Part shown: positions 11,254-21,178 of the stretch, one piece after another
Layout: each line of letters begins with the position of its first letter
Position numbering within the stretch: the first letter of the stretch is position 1
Origin: Paraglomus occultum
Lineage: Eukaryota; Glomeromycota; Glomeromycetes; Paraglomerales; Paraglomeraceae
DNA: 28,258 bases
Direction: 5' to 3'
Assembly (NCBI GenBank): GCA_910592205.1
Contig: CAJVPJ010000332.1
Span: 1-28,258, forward strand
Made by a program: the position numbers and the translations under genes
Notes under the pieces: model-generated
What the model was told of the DNA's origin: nothing
Databases searched by the model: none
What the model saw: only the letters and a program-made list of their open reading frames with translations

Positions 11254-12719
11254 TGTAATTAAATGTTAAACTAGCCCAATTTTTTGGGAGAAATTTTGGT
11301 GATTATATCTTGATCACGTGCATCGGTTGGACAAACGCGAAACCTAATTGCAATCGCGTTGATGATTCTCTACTTCCTTATACAGTCAATTGCCTTTAAT
11401 TCGACCGCCTCCGTTCCGGAGTCATCGGTCGAATTAACGTATAATCGAATTAACGACAGACGTACTTAAGAAAAATAATAATAATAAAAATCGGGTCTTG
11501 CTCAAGCGATCAAATTACCGGAGGCCGAATTATCAGCAATTGACTGACAATAGATGTCTGGTTACTATTATCTTCCAAAATTTAGGAGAGACCCGCTTTC
11601 GACATGAATATACATACGTACATACTTTTATAAAATATTTATCCGTTGAATCCTTTTTCTACAAATATCCTTATTATTATAACATTAATTGCTTCAATTT
11701 AAATTTAATAAACATCGTATTTGTTATTTTAGAGAAATGATAATCATTTCGTTTCCGCATAATATACAGTGTTATGCAAGCTCGAATATTTTGTTTGTTT
11801 CCAAGAGCATCTTCAAGCTTCCTTAATAAATCGTGTCAACGTATACTTGGAAGTTTCGCTGGAAACGAATTCGCCATTTGTTAAATCCAGTAAGAATGCA
11901 AAAAAATTGTTCTTTTGACTGGATAAATATTAAAATGCGAAATGTGTACTTTATCATATTAATGTCGTTCGTTGAAAATCTAATATATCAGGCATTTTAC
12001 AATGATAATATAGTATTGCATTTAGCACAGGGCTGTGGTCGAGAGAAGCAATTACAGAACATAGAACGTGCCCTTATCTCATAAGTCCCATCACTGCGAC
12101 TCAGCACTTGCTATGCATTCAGAGAGCGTTCATTGGATTGAACTTGCTAACAATTTAATATAAACGTTCCTATATTTTCGAACCCGGAAATTTTAATCTT
12201 CCATAAGTTTTAAGCTCAAGAGTATCGAACAACAAGCTTAATTATGGTTCTTAAAATTGCTATGCCTGTAACATCGAATTTGTTGGGGCTTAGTAGACTA
12301 TTTATTTATACGTGCAAATTCGATAACGCAGATTTTATCATAGTAACTTGAATCGATGCGATCTTGTCACCACACTCCTTTACTGTAATGTTCGCGTTTG
12401 TTTGCTTCGAGGCTTAGAATTGCAAGACTCAAATTCCTGAATTTGATGATTCTAGCAATATGCTTGAACAATTTTTTGTAAGTAAGAAAATAGGTACAAC
12501 TATAGTCGCCTGGCGAGTATGTGCTGCGGCAATGGGTAATCATATGACATTTGTTACAAAGATCAGCGAGTATTGTCCAAATAAAGAAGCCACAAGTATT
12601 AGGGTTAGGCATTGTTGCAGGAAGAGAAAACTGTACAGCACGCTTTTACGTAGAGAGTTAAAACTCTCTGAACAGATCTACTTCCGCCGTTTGATTCTCG
12701 CCGATAAAATTACTAAGTT
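11254..12719. other. Intergenic region between divergent GatB and SNF5
   Basis: About 1.47 kb with no gene I can support. It contains the MITE-like element at 11383-11546 and an AT-rich block (11600-11760). The short open frames here (for example 11833-12084 and 12460-12810) lack family resemblance and the second runs into SNF5 in another frame. The last part probably contains the SNF5 promoter and 5' leader. A perfect palindromic pair, AGAGAGTT then AACTCTCT (12652-12669, 2 bp between arms), lies about 50 bp before the SNF5 ATG. Confidence 0.6.
11383..11546. mobile_element. Candidate pogo/Tigger-like MITE (non-autonomous)
   Basis: The left end, CAGTCAATTGCCTTTAATTC at 11383, is mirrored by the right end GAATTATCAGCAATTGACTG finishing at 11546. 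The outer 10 bp are a perfect terminal inverted repeat and about 25 further bp match with small gaps (TAATTCG..GCCTCCG). The left end is preceded by TA, the target of the pogo/mariner group; the right flank is AC, so one side of the duplication would be mutated. Just inside the left end are a 10-bp inverted pair AATTCGACCG / CGGTCGAATT (11399-11438) and repeats of TCGAATTAACG, the kind of motif found in pogo-like termini. At 164 bp it has no coding capacity. Assignment to pogo is inference from end sequence and TA flank. Confidence 0.55.
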
Positions 12720-13430
12720 ATGGATTCCTACGATCATTTACCGAACATTAACCCACAGCAACAAGCCGTATACTCAGAAGGCAGTTCCGCGCTTGGTAAT
12801 TCGGGCTTAATCCAACAGTCATCTCCACAGTATACGAACTTCAACTCGCAACAGCAAAGGATGATCAACGCTGCAATTGCACAGCAACAACAACAGCAGC
12901 AGCAGCAGCAACAGCAACAATTTAGTGGAGTAGGAAATTACGGGGCACAACAACAACTGGCAACTGGAAATAACGTCATAGGGCAATACCTTTACCAAGA
13001 TAGACAAGGCCTACAATCCGTAACCGGCGCATCAATACCTCCACTATCGTCTTTTGAGAAGGTCGTATTTAATACAGCTGGATTGAATCCAGGTTTGGGA
13101 GCTCTGACTTCACAGAGTGCTGGCAACAACATAGGAATAGATCTATTTCAGCAAGGCATGCAACGAATGCCACAAAATGTTAGTCGTATGGGCAATCCCA
13201 GATCGCAAATAGCTTCATTACAACAGCAGGCGCAGCCACAACAATTAAACCAACAAAAACTCTTCCAATCCCAGTCATCACGCCAACAACTCACACAACA
13301 GCAAATGATTAATCTTGCACAACAACGTCTACGTGCACGTTCGGTAATAAGACCACCACAAACTCCACAGATGTCACCACAAACACTTCAGCAACAGCAA
13401 CAACAGCAACAACAGCAACAACAGCAACAA

Positions 13431-13474
<44 letters not shown>

Positions 13475-16400
13475 ACAGCAGCAACAGCAGCAACAGCAGC
13501 AGCAGCCGCAGCAGCAACAACAAGAACAACAACCTCAAGAACAACAGCAGCAGTCGCAACAACAGCAACAGCAATTGCAGCCACAAATACAATTACGACC
13601 GCAATCCCAACAACTCCGACAATTGACGAGACAACTATCGCAACAGCAATCACAAATCCATCAGCAATCTCTCCAAGAATCATCTTCCAATCTTCAGGGT
13701 CATAAACGTCATCACAGTGGTGCACCAGTCAACCAATCTCTCCATCACCGCCATAATCACTCTTCTCATGATTCTCAATCTCGATCTTCAATTTCTAAAC
13801 CTTATGAGCCCGCACCTGATCTTACTCCTGTTCAGAAACAATATTTAGATCAATATGTGCGCAGAGATTTATTATATCAAAAAGCGCTTGATCTTCAGCA
13901 TAAGAGACATTTTGCATTGAGAAGCGAGAAATGGAAAGAAATGGAAATTGCCCACGCCGAACTTAGACAACCTAGGAATTATGTTGCTATTTTTGGTGAG
14001 GGTTATAATGGATATGGCAACGGTATGACAGGAACCAGGTTCAGGATTCTTTATCCACACGAGAGAAAGCGACCAAGAAGGACCCGTGAGTTTAGATTGT
14101 AAGTAACTTGTTGGCTTTGTTGCGATGCCTTGATGAATGTATATCGTTAATTTGCTTATATTTATTTAGTACGCTTGATCAAATGAGCGATTTAGCCCAA
14201 AAGGACGTTGCCCTTGTTCCGATACGATTGGAGATTGATTCGGATGGACATAAATTGCGTGATACCTTCACATGGAATCTATATGGTATTTTCATGAGTT
14301 TGTCCAAAATACTTTTCAAAGCAAGACGGCTTTTTTGCTCTAATGCTGATACTAGTTTTGCTTAACTTACGGTCAATTAGAAAGTCTAATAAGTCCAGAA
14401 CACTTTGCGGAGATACTCTGCGACGATATGCATTTTCCGCCGGCTTCATTTGTGCACCAAATAGCTAAGCAAATGCGAGACCAATTACAAGGATACTATT
14501 TGCATCCTGCAACCGCGCCGCAATCAACGGCTGGAAAAGGAACTGATCTACTTTCCGGAATACCCAATATGGATTTGTCGGCTATTGTAAAAAGTGAGCA
14601 GATGGACGTTGACTTACAGTCAAGTAACGCTGCAGAGGAAGGCGCTGATGAATGCTTACTTGAGGAACTGAGAATACTAATTAAGGTTAATCGCTGGTTA
14701 TTTCTGAATTTGCCAGTTTGCAATTATAAATTAACATGTTTATTACTCGTAGATTGACATAACCGTCGGAAATATATCACTTGTTGACCAGTTTGAATGG
14801 GACATTAACAATCAGAAGAACGATCCTGAGTTATTTGCTGAAATTCTTACCACCGAACTGGGGCTAAGCGGTGAATTCAAGTAAATCATTAATATTTTTT
14901 TTTGTGAAATAGAGAATTGATGCTTGTGAAGATTTCGACATCTTAACATATCGTATTTATCTTATAGAACGGCAATCGCTCATTCCATACGAGAGCAAGT
15001 ACAAATATACGTTAAATCGCTAATACTGGTCGCACATCCGTTTGACGGTACACCAGTCATTGACGACGACCTGAAACAGAGTTTCTTGCCGCCTGTGACG
15101 AATATAGTACGGAAGGAAGATTCTGTCGATGCGCACACACCAGTGCTAGTAGAATTGACAGAAGCTGAAATAGACAAGATAGAGAAAGATAGAGAAAGAG
15201 ATGCCAGGTACGTGTATATAATTATTTGCATTTGAAAGCTCGCGTGTAATTTTGGATTATTATTTTACTAATACAACATAGACGGAAACGACGGCAGACC
15301 CGTGGCAGACGCGGCGTAATTCTTCCTGACCGCGAACCACCAAAATGCCATCGCACCCTCATACACAATCTTACCTACGCCCCTGATCCAGCCGACGAAA
15401 CCAACATTATTGCAGTCACTGCCACCGGGTTTCCTCCAGTTTTACGTAAACTCAGCTCATTAGGTTATGATAACTATTCAGCAATTGCTGATAAGAGCGC
15501 AACGCCCTCTTCTGGAAGACAACGCGCACGAGGTCGTCCGGGGACATCTGCCACAATTTTACGCGGTGCCACAGCAATGCAAGCGACAGGTTCTATGGAT
15601 TCTGACTCGGGTCGTCCAGGGTCTGCGGGGCCAAGTACTCCCTCGCGTGATTCAAGAGAGGTAGTGAAGAAGCGTCGAGTTGAGTCAGGTTTCTAGATCA
15701 GTTCCAGATTTGTGTGGGATTGTAATTTGGCGACTGTCATTGTATATATGTATTCATAGATAATTCATCATTGTTTGTTAGTAGTGTTAATAGATTTTAA
15801 TAAAACGAATGCTGATTGAGTGTATAGCATATTTATTTTATAATTTTTGATCACTGTTAAGCTTCAGGGCCACCCAGCAAAGAATTAGAGGAGTGGGCAT
15901 GTGACGGCTGTGGCACAAAATTACCTTCTTCACGAAAAGGGCTTGGTATTGATAAGGTAAGTATATTTATGTTGCTCAACCTTCTCGCGGTTCATATACA
16001 CAACGTTTCTAATCTATTGTATACTCACTAGAATTTATGTAATGCCTGCGGTAAGCACGAAGCACAATCGAAGTGAGTTTTGATTTATCTTATTTTGGAC
16101 AATTTCTTATTTTTCACAAGATCAGACCTTACTGACACGTAAATTTTTCTATCGTATTTAGGATTTTGCTGTTTATCATGACAAACTAATCGACTAGATG
16201 GTCACAAAACAATCTTTTCAGATGCTCCTGACGAAAGCCCAACCCCCGCGATATCATCACCAGGTGTCTCACCTAGTAATAACAACACAAGTTCTGCGCC
16301 TACCCAACCTCGATCTTCGGCTAGTCTTACTACACCGAAGCCAGCGTCGGCGACTAAACTCGCAGAAACGCCAAAAATCAGCGTTAAACAGAAGGAGAGA

Positions 16401-17149
16401 CCACCCAGAAGCGATCAAAAGAAAATTAAATCAAATGCTGGTAAACAAAACAAATCGGAAGCGAGCAAAAAGTCTGCTAAAGCTGGAGTCTCAGCATCTC
16501 CGAGAATAACAATCACAGCGCCAAAGGAGGCAGCATCATCTACGTCAAAGAAGAATTCTAATAATGTACAGGATGCAAATTCTGCTGATAATCATTCGGC
16601 GACTGCACCGCCATCCGCACCGCCATCCGCACAACCCTCCGCACCACCCTCCGCACAACCCTCTGCACAAACCTCAGCACAACCCTCCGCACAACCCTCC
16701 GCACAACCCTCCGCACAACCCTCCGCACAACCCTCCGCACCCGCATCCGTGTCCGCATCTACTACCACACAGTCTTCGTCAACTTCGTCGGCGTCAACAA
16801 ACAGCATGGTAATTTCAGTGTTTGCAAAATATTTCTTTCTTTCTTTCAACTATATTCACTTTAGGTATTGTATGATTCACAGAAACAAGTTGTGCTTCCT
16901 GATTGGATTATCAAAGAACGTGACTTGTTGCAGACGCGGTATCCAAATGATCGCTTTGAGATAATAGAACGCCGAAATGAGCTTTGCATACGCTGTTATG
17001 ATTGTCCGGGGAAGTTATATCGTACGGGACCAGATTTTACTTTGAATAATTTAAAAATACATCTGCGGAATAAGGATCATAGGAATAATGTTGAAAAACG
17101 TCTTAACAGTGATGGGGTGGTAAGTTTCCCTAAAGGAAGTTATTGTTAA
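12720..17149 (+). CDS. SNF5: SWI/SNF chromatin-remodelling complex subunit SNF5 (SMARCB1), with GATA-type finger
   Basis: Family role: core nuclear subunit that ties the remodeller to nucleosomes and activators. Proposed exons: 12720-14098, 14170-14285, 14381-14685, 14753-14880, 14968-15207, 15282-15688, 15868-15956, 16032-16050, 16198-16808, 16865-17149 (about 1192 aa). The N-terminal 350 residues are Q-rich with runs of 13 Q (55-67) and 39 Q (224-262). Next come [20 protein letters not shown], two Snf5 repeats (about 475-545, [20 protein letters not shown]; about 600-690, [18 protein letters not shown]) and a basic linker. A GATA-type finger C870-x2-C873-x17-C891-x2-C894 is split by an intron. 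After a low-complexity PSAQ tail there is a second finger-like block, C1142-x2-C1145-x18-H1164-x5-H1170. The Snf5 repeats are certain. The joins after exons 6 and 8 are less so: reading through 15688 gives a stop at 15694-15696, and the exon-8 donor at 16051 was chosen because it alone keeps the downstream frame. The end at 17149 assumes no further exon. Confidence 0.87.
12882..12920 (+). repeat. CAA/CAG run encoding 13 glutamines
   Basis: Mixed CAA and CAG codons in the SNF5 frame, residues about 55-67. The codon mixture should make it less prone to slippage than a pure CAG run. Confidence 0.9.
13389..13505 (+). repeat. CAA/CAG microsatellite encoding about 39 glutamines
   Basis: An uninterrupted glutamine run within SNF5 exon 1, followed by further Q-rich sequence broken by P, E, S and L to about 13590. 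Long open frames of A, V or L on the other strand here are artefacts of the repeat. Confidence 0.92.
16606..16745 (+). repeat. 12-bp tandem repeat in SNF5 encoding PSAQ/PSAP units
   Basis: About eleven copies of a 12-bp unit close to CCCTCCGCACAA. The last five are almost identical and the first ones differ (CCATCCGCACCG, TCTGCACAA, TCAGCACAA), suggesting recent expansion at the 3' side. The translation is a flexible Pro/Ser/Ala/Gln linker between the GATA-type finger and the C-terminal finger. Confidence 0.9.
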
Positions 17150-19299
17150 GAGTGCGAGTAATTGTGACAGGAGTGTTTGTGGTTGTAATGATAGTAATAC
17201 TAATAGTGAGATTCGATGTTAATATTAGTAACAATATCAATGGATTAATGATGAAGATCTATTGGCAATGTTCGGTGGGTCTTTGTAGAATTTAAAAGAA
17301 ACAAGACAATTGTTAGCCATTCATTAATACAGCTAACAGCAAAAAAAATAGGCAATGACGATACCTGCGGCCTTGACGCTCTACCAACAGAATTATTGAG
17401 TTTCTGTCGTTATCTCCGCGCGTCCTTTCCTAAAAACAGTCTTTCACGTCATCAGCCTTCGATAGTGTACATTATGTCTTAATGAGCGAAGACGTGTTTG
17501 ACCGTTTTGAGAGAACAATTGGAAGCGACATAAAGGAAGATTAAGGCAGTTTCTGACTACTACAATGAGTGAATGGTTGGGACATAAGGTTGTGGTTAAG
17601 ATTGATAAACAGTGATGAGTGTGAGATTCGTTGTTGCCTCCACAAGCACTCCAATAAAAGATAGCTCATAAGGGATAGATGATTATAGCGCTATAATTTT
17701 TTTCATTACTCTCACTAAAAGAATGCTTCTATTGCTATTGTTCTTTTCACACCAACCTACTGGTTAGCTTCAGGAATAGGTAATTCATGATGCAGTAGAC
17801 AATAATAGACGGGGACTAAGGATCACCGAACCTTGTATAATCATATTTATTTTTATTGTGAATTAAACTTTGCATAATGACGCCTGCAGTCGATACAAAA
17901 ATTTGGTATACTATTAAACTCTTCACCATTTTTAGTTTCTGAAGCAATAATCCGTCAAGTTGGCAATACGAACCAAAGTTTTTATTCAGAAACAATAATG
18001 ATAATTCAGTTACTAGTCCTCTTCTCTCATCTCACGGATTTAATGACGCATTATGTGCACAAAGAAGAAAGATGTCAGCAAAAAAGACACTCAATAGTTG
18101 AATAAATTTACCGTGTTAGATAAGTGTACGTGAAAATACAGTGTGTAGCAAAAAAAACAAACTGATGGATGAAAATAAATGCAAAACAGTCAAATGTATT
18201 AACGATAAGTTAATATACGAGGGTGTCTGGAAATTTGACAATATATTTTTCTTGAAAATTGTAAAGCAAATTTCTCAACAATTGTCACCGCATTTGAATA
18301 AGTGCACAGATTATGAAATAAAAATACGTTGTCAAAACTTTTCCGACAACCTACAGCTCGCAGTGCGATTTCGTAGACCAAGTTAGAACCGTGTCGAGAA
18401 TTTCTGTCATTTGTTCAAAACATTGCCACAATTTTTGGTAATCATTATATTTACGAATGGTCAGACTATTCAATATGACACATTATTTTGCTAATACGTT
18501 TTCGTGAAATGTCTGGTAACTATAATGTCTCAGAATTGTCTGTGCGAATGACAAAAACATGTATGTCTCCCTGAATTCTTGTGCTAAACCGGCCATTACG
18601 TACTTATTATTATTTATTTTATATGTAATAGCACATTTGTTTTGAATGTTGGCGGCTCTGTTTGGAATGATGAATAAAAACATTCACTTTATTTCGTTCG
18701 TTTTGTGCCAGAAATATTGGACAGCATTTGTTTGGGAAGGGCAGTTTCGTTAAATTGAAAATATGCAGTAAGGCTGCATCAATTAGGCAGAAAACAATTG
18801 ACCAAGTTACGAGAAGGAAAGAGAAAGGCCACTATCAGTGCAAGTAAGAATATTGTAATCATTTTGAGCTTTTGTAGTTTTTTTTGTCATTTTCACAATT
18901 TTTCCTAATAGTTGAACCGGTATACACAAAACGAGTGAAAACGTTTCACGTCAACACCATCATGTATCCAGACCAGGGTGACATATACTATTATGTAGAC
19001 CAAACGGAGCCGATCGGCTCACTAGTGGTACCAGTCATTAAACAATTGCATTTATATTTTAATAACTTGACAATAAAAATGTGTTCTATTATAATCTTTT
19101 CCATTACATATGCGAGTACTATTATATATAGTATTGTTAGTTCAATGTCAAGAAAAACACAATCAACCAGAAACAGCGTAATAAGCTGTTAATAACAAAA
19201 TTTATATATAGGAATACCCGTATATGAAGAATGATAATTATAATGTAAATGGTTCTACCGAATATGAAAAAACCGCGCGTTTTTTGGAGATAAGGTGGT

Positions 19300-19520
19300 T
19301 GCTCGAAAATGGTTCTAAAAGAGAAGTTTGCCGAATTACGTGAGGCGTTTCAAACACTCTCTAAATTGGAACAAGATATATTTTTAATAGACCAACTGAA
19401 AGCAAGAATGGTGGAGAAATAACTGCCAGCCGACGTCTTAGAGCGAACGTTTTACTACTGAGATCGTAATACTCCACTTTGTCAGAAAACGTATCTCAAA
19501 GTCAGTTGGTTGCTAATGGT
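19300..19520 (+). mobile_element. Decayed transposase-like fragment
   Basis: One frame reads KMVLKEKFAELREAFQTLSK then LEQDIFLIDQLKARMVEK before a stop at 19420-19422. A second frame nearby (about 19455-19505) holds RNTPLCQKTYL interrupted by a stop and a frameshift. In order and wording this resembles the N-terminal part of DDE-type transposon proteins that are numerous in Rhizophagus-like genomes; that resemblance is from memory and cannot be confirmed here. No catalytic core is visible downstream. Confidence 0.4.
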
Positions 19521-20244
19521 GTGTTTACTGGATTTAACTTGTTAAAAACAAGAAGACAAATGTTTCTGAAATTATTTAATATTAAAGAAATTATGTCTTT
19601 TCCCATCCTAGTTCTAACTCCGCCTTCTTTGGATTATAAACAACAAGAATATTTTTATCATAATATTCGCCATTTGTTAGAAACGAATTCAAAGATATTA
19701 CTTGTCTAAACCAGTATAATAAATTAACTAATCTAAAAATTCGTTTACTCTTATTTGATAAAGCTTTGAGCACTAATCTGATCAATTAAAGCCACTATTA
19801 GGGATTAAGTTTTTGTTATTTATATTGTTTTTTAGAAGAAAGTTGATATAAAATGACATAAAAACTTTTTATAAAAAAATTTATATTAAATAAAAGAAAT
19901 AAAAGAAATGCTATGGTAAACGTTATAAATAAACTCCAAGTTATTAAATAAAATTAATTTTCTAAAAAAACAATTAACTGATAAAGATAAGTAAGTGAGC
20001 AACTACAAGAAAATCTCAAAAGAAGAATTTTGATGGTTCACTCAATTTTATAGAGAGAGTTCAGTGATTGGCTCCTTACATAAAAGAAAGTTGAAGATTT
20101 CATGGTTTAATAAGCGAAGAAGAGGCAATAATGACTAGAATTTAGACTTTGATTTGAGTTCTTTCACTCTAGAAACCATGTTGCATTGACTTATTGCTGG
20201 GCTCGATGGGGAGCAGAGAAAGCGCCAAATGGCTGAGGCGTAAT

Positions 20245-20473
20245 GGTACGACTCGTTTAATTATATGATTCTACGGTACGATTCGTTTTAACGTGAGATG
20301 TTCAACGTTTCCATCATATAATTCAAAGAAAGGTACGACTTGTTTTAATGCTGGTATCGATTCGTTTAATCGTTAACGTACGATATTAAATAGTACGACT
20401 GTGATTTATTTTAATACGTAGTATGATTAATGGCACAATTCGTCCTAATCGCATGGTGCGTCGCGTTTTAATC
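20245..20473. repeat. Diverged short repeats, consensus near GGTACGACTCGTTTTAAT
   Basis: About seven irregularly spaced, imperfect copies: GGTACGACTCGTTTAAT (20245), GGTACGATTCGTTTTAA (20275), GGTACGACTTGTTTTAAT (20332), then GGTATCGATTCGTTTAAT, AGTACGACTGTGATTTATTT, GGCACAATTCGTCCTAAT and GGTGCGTCGCGTTTTAAT up to 20473. Spacing runs from about 20 to 60 bp, so it is not a regular satellite or a CRISPR array. ATATGATT or GTATGATT often follows a copy. Confidence 0.65.
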
Positions 20474-20547
20474 GTATGATTTATGATTGACGATTGTACG
20501 TCGAAAGTTCAAATCATTAATGTCAATTCTTTAATAGTAATACAATT

Positions 20548-20657
20548 AATATGATTCAGTGGTATCAAGTACATGATGACATAATAAAGTACCTTAATTG
20601 CATAACTTTTGATGACATTGTACTTTTGGATGATATTCACGTTTACTGAATCATATT
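20548..20657. repeat. Inverted repeat, 13-bp perfect arms
   Basis: AATATGATTCAGT at 20548-20560 is the exact reverse complement of ACTGAATCATATT at 20645-20657, separated by 84 bp with weaker internal matching (AAGTACA and TGTACTT). The interior has no coding frame. It could be a small MITE-like hairpin; no clear target-site duplication is visible. Confidence 0.5.
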
Positions 20658-21178
20658 CAATAAACCAATGCTTTATAATAACAATTTTTAACATAGAGCA
20701 TTTACGCCTTGGATTCGAATTTTAGTTTGTTGATTATAAATTTGAATACATTACGTTTATATCTCGAGTCAAAGATTTACCATTCACTAAATAAAATACG
20801 CTCTCATTGTCTTGGAAGAAACGATTTAAAATTGAGACAAAGACAACGTTAAAAGCCAAATCTGATCATTGTTGAACAGTACATGGTTACTGGAATGTGC
20901 ACATTTGCTTCGAATTCTTTACCGCGATTTCGACACTAAGATTTTTTTTTTTCGCGGGAGTAGAACAGTGCTGTATGTCGTAATCAAACCATTCCGACAC
21001 TTTCTCAAAGCGAGCAAAGTAAATCACACGGACTTGTATCAATGGAGTAATAGATCGACTATTCAGATTTCAATCTCAACAGATCAAGACCAAATACGGT
21101 AGTTGATTGACAAGCGGTTAAATCAGATATCTATTTATTTACTCTGTATATTATCAACCCTACATACAAATAGCTTTC

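Larger units (their letters stand above)
17150..21178. other. Gene-poor, repeat-rich intergenic region (about 4 kb)
   Basis: No intact gene is visible. From 17150 to 18100 I see nothing beyond AT-rich sequence, part of which may be SNF5 3' UTR. Short frames at 18141-18386 and 18884-19192 are not recognisable; the second includes YTKRVKTFHVNTIMYPDQGD and reads like protein sequence but has no start context or neighbouring exon I can join. A transposase-like remnant lies at about 19300-19520, diverged short repeats at 20245-20473 and an inverted repeat at 20548-20657. The last few hundred bases should contain the SKI3 promoter. Confidence 0.6.

Noticed and set aside
12460-12810. 116-codon plus-strand frame before SNF5
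   Set aside because: It overlaps the SNF5 start in another frame, has no family resemblance and has low-quality composition.
13309-13725. Long minus-strand frames rich in Ala/Val or Leu
   Set aside because: They are the antisense readings of the SNF5 CAA/CAG repeat and have no independent support.
16606-16745. Possible CRISPR-like array
   Set aside because: Units are 12 bp, directly adjacent, with no spacers, and encode a protein linker in a eukaryotic gene.
16558-16849. Minus- and plus-strand frames with repeated RRVV, CAEG or HPPHN units
   Set aside because: These are other-frame readings of the 12-bp PSAQ repeat in SNF5.
20700-20730. Possible tRNA B box (GGATTCGAATT)
   Set aside because: No matching A box or cloverleaf could be found around it; no tRNA gene was recognised anywhere in the window.
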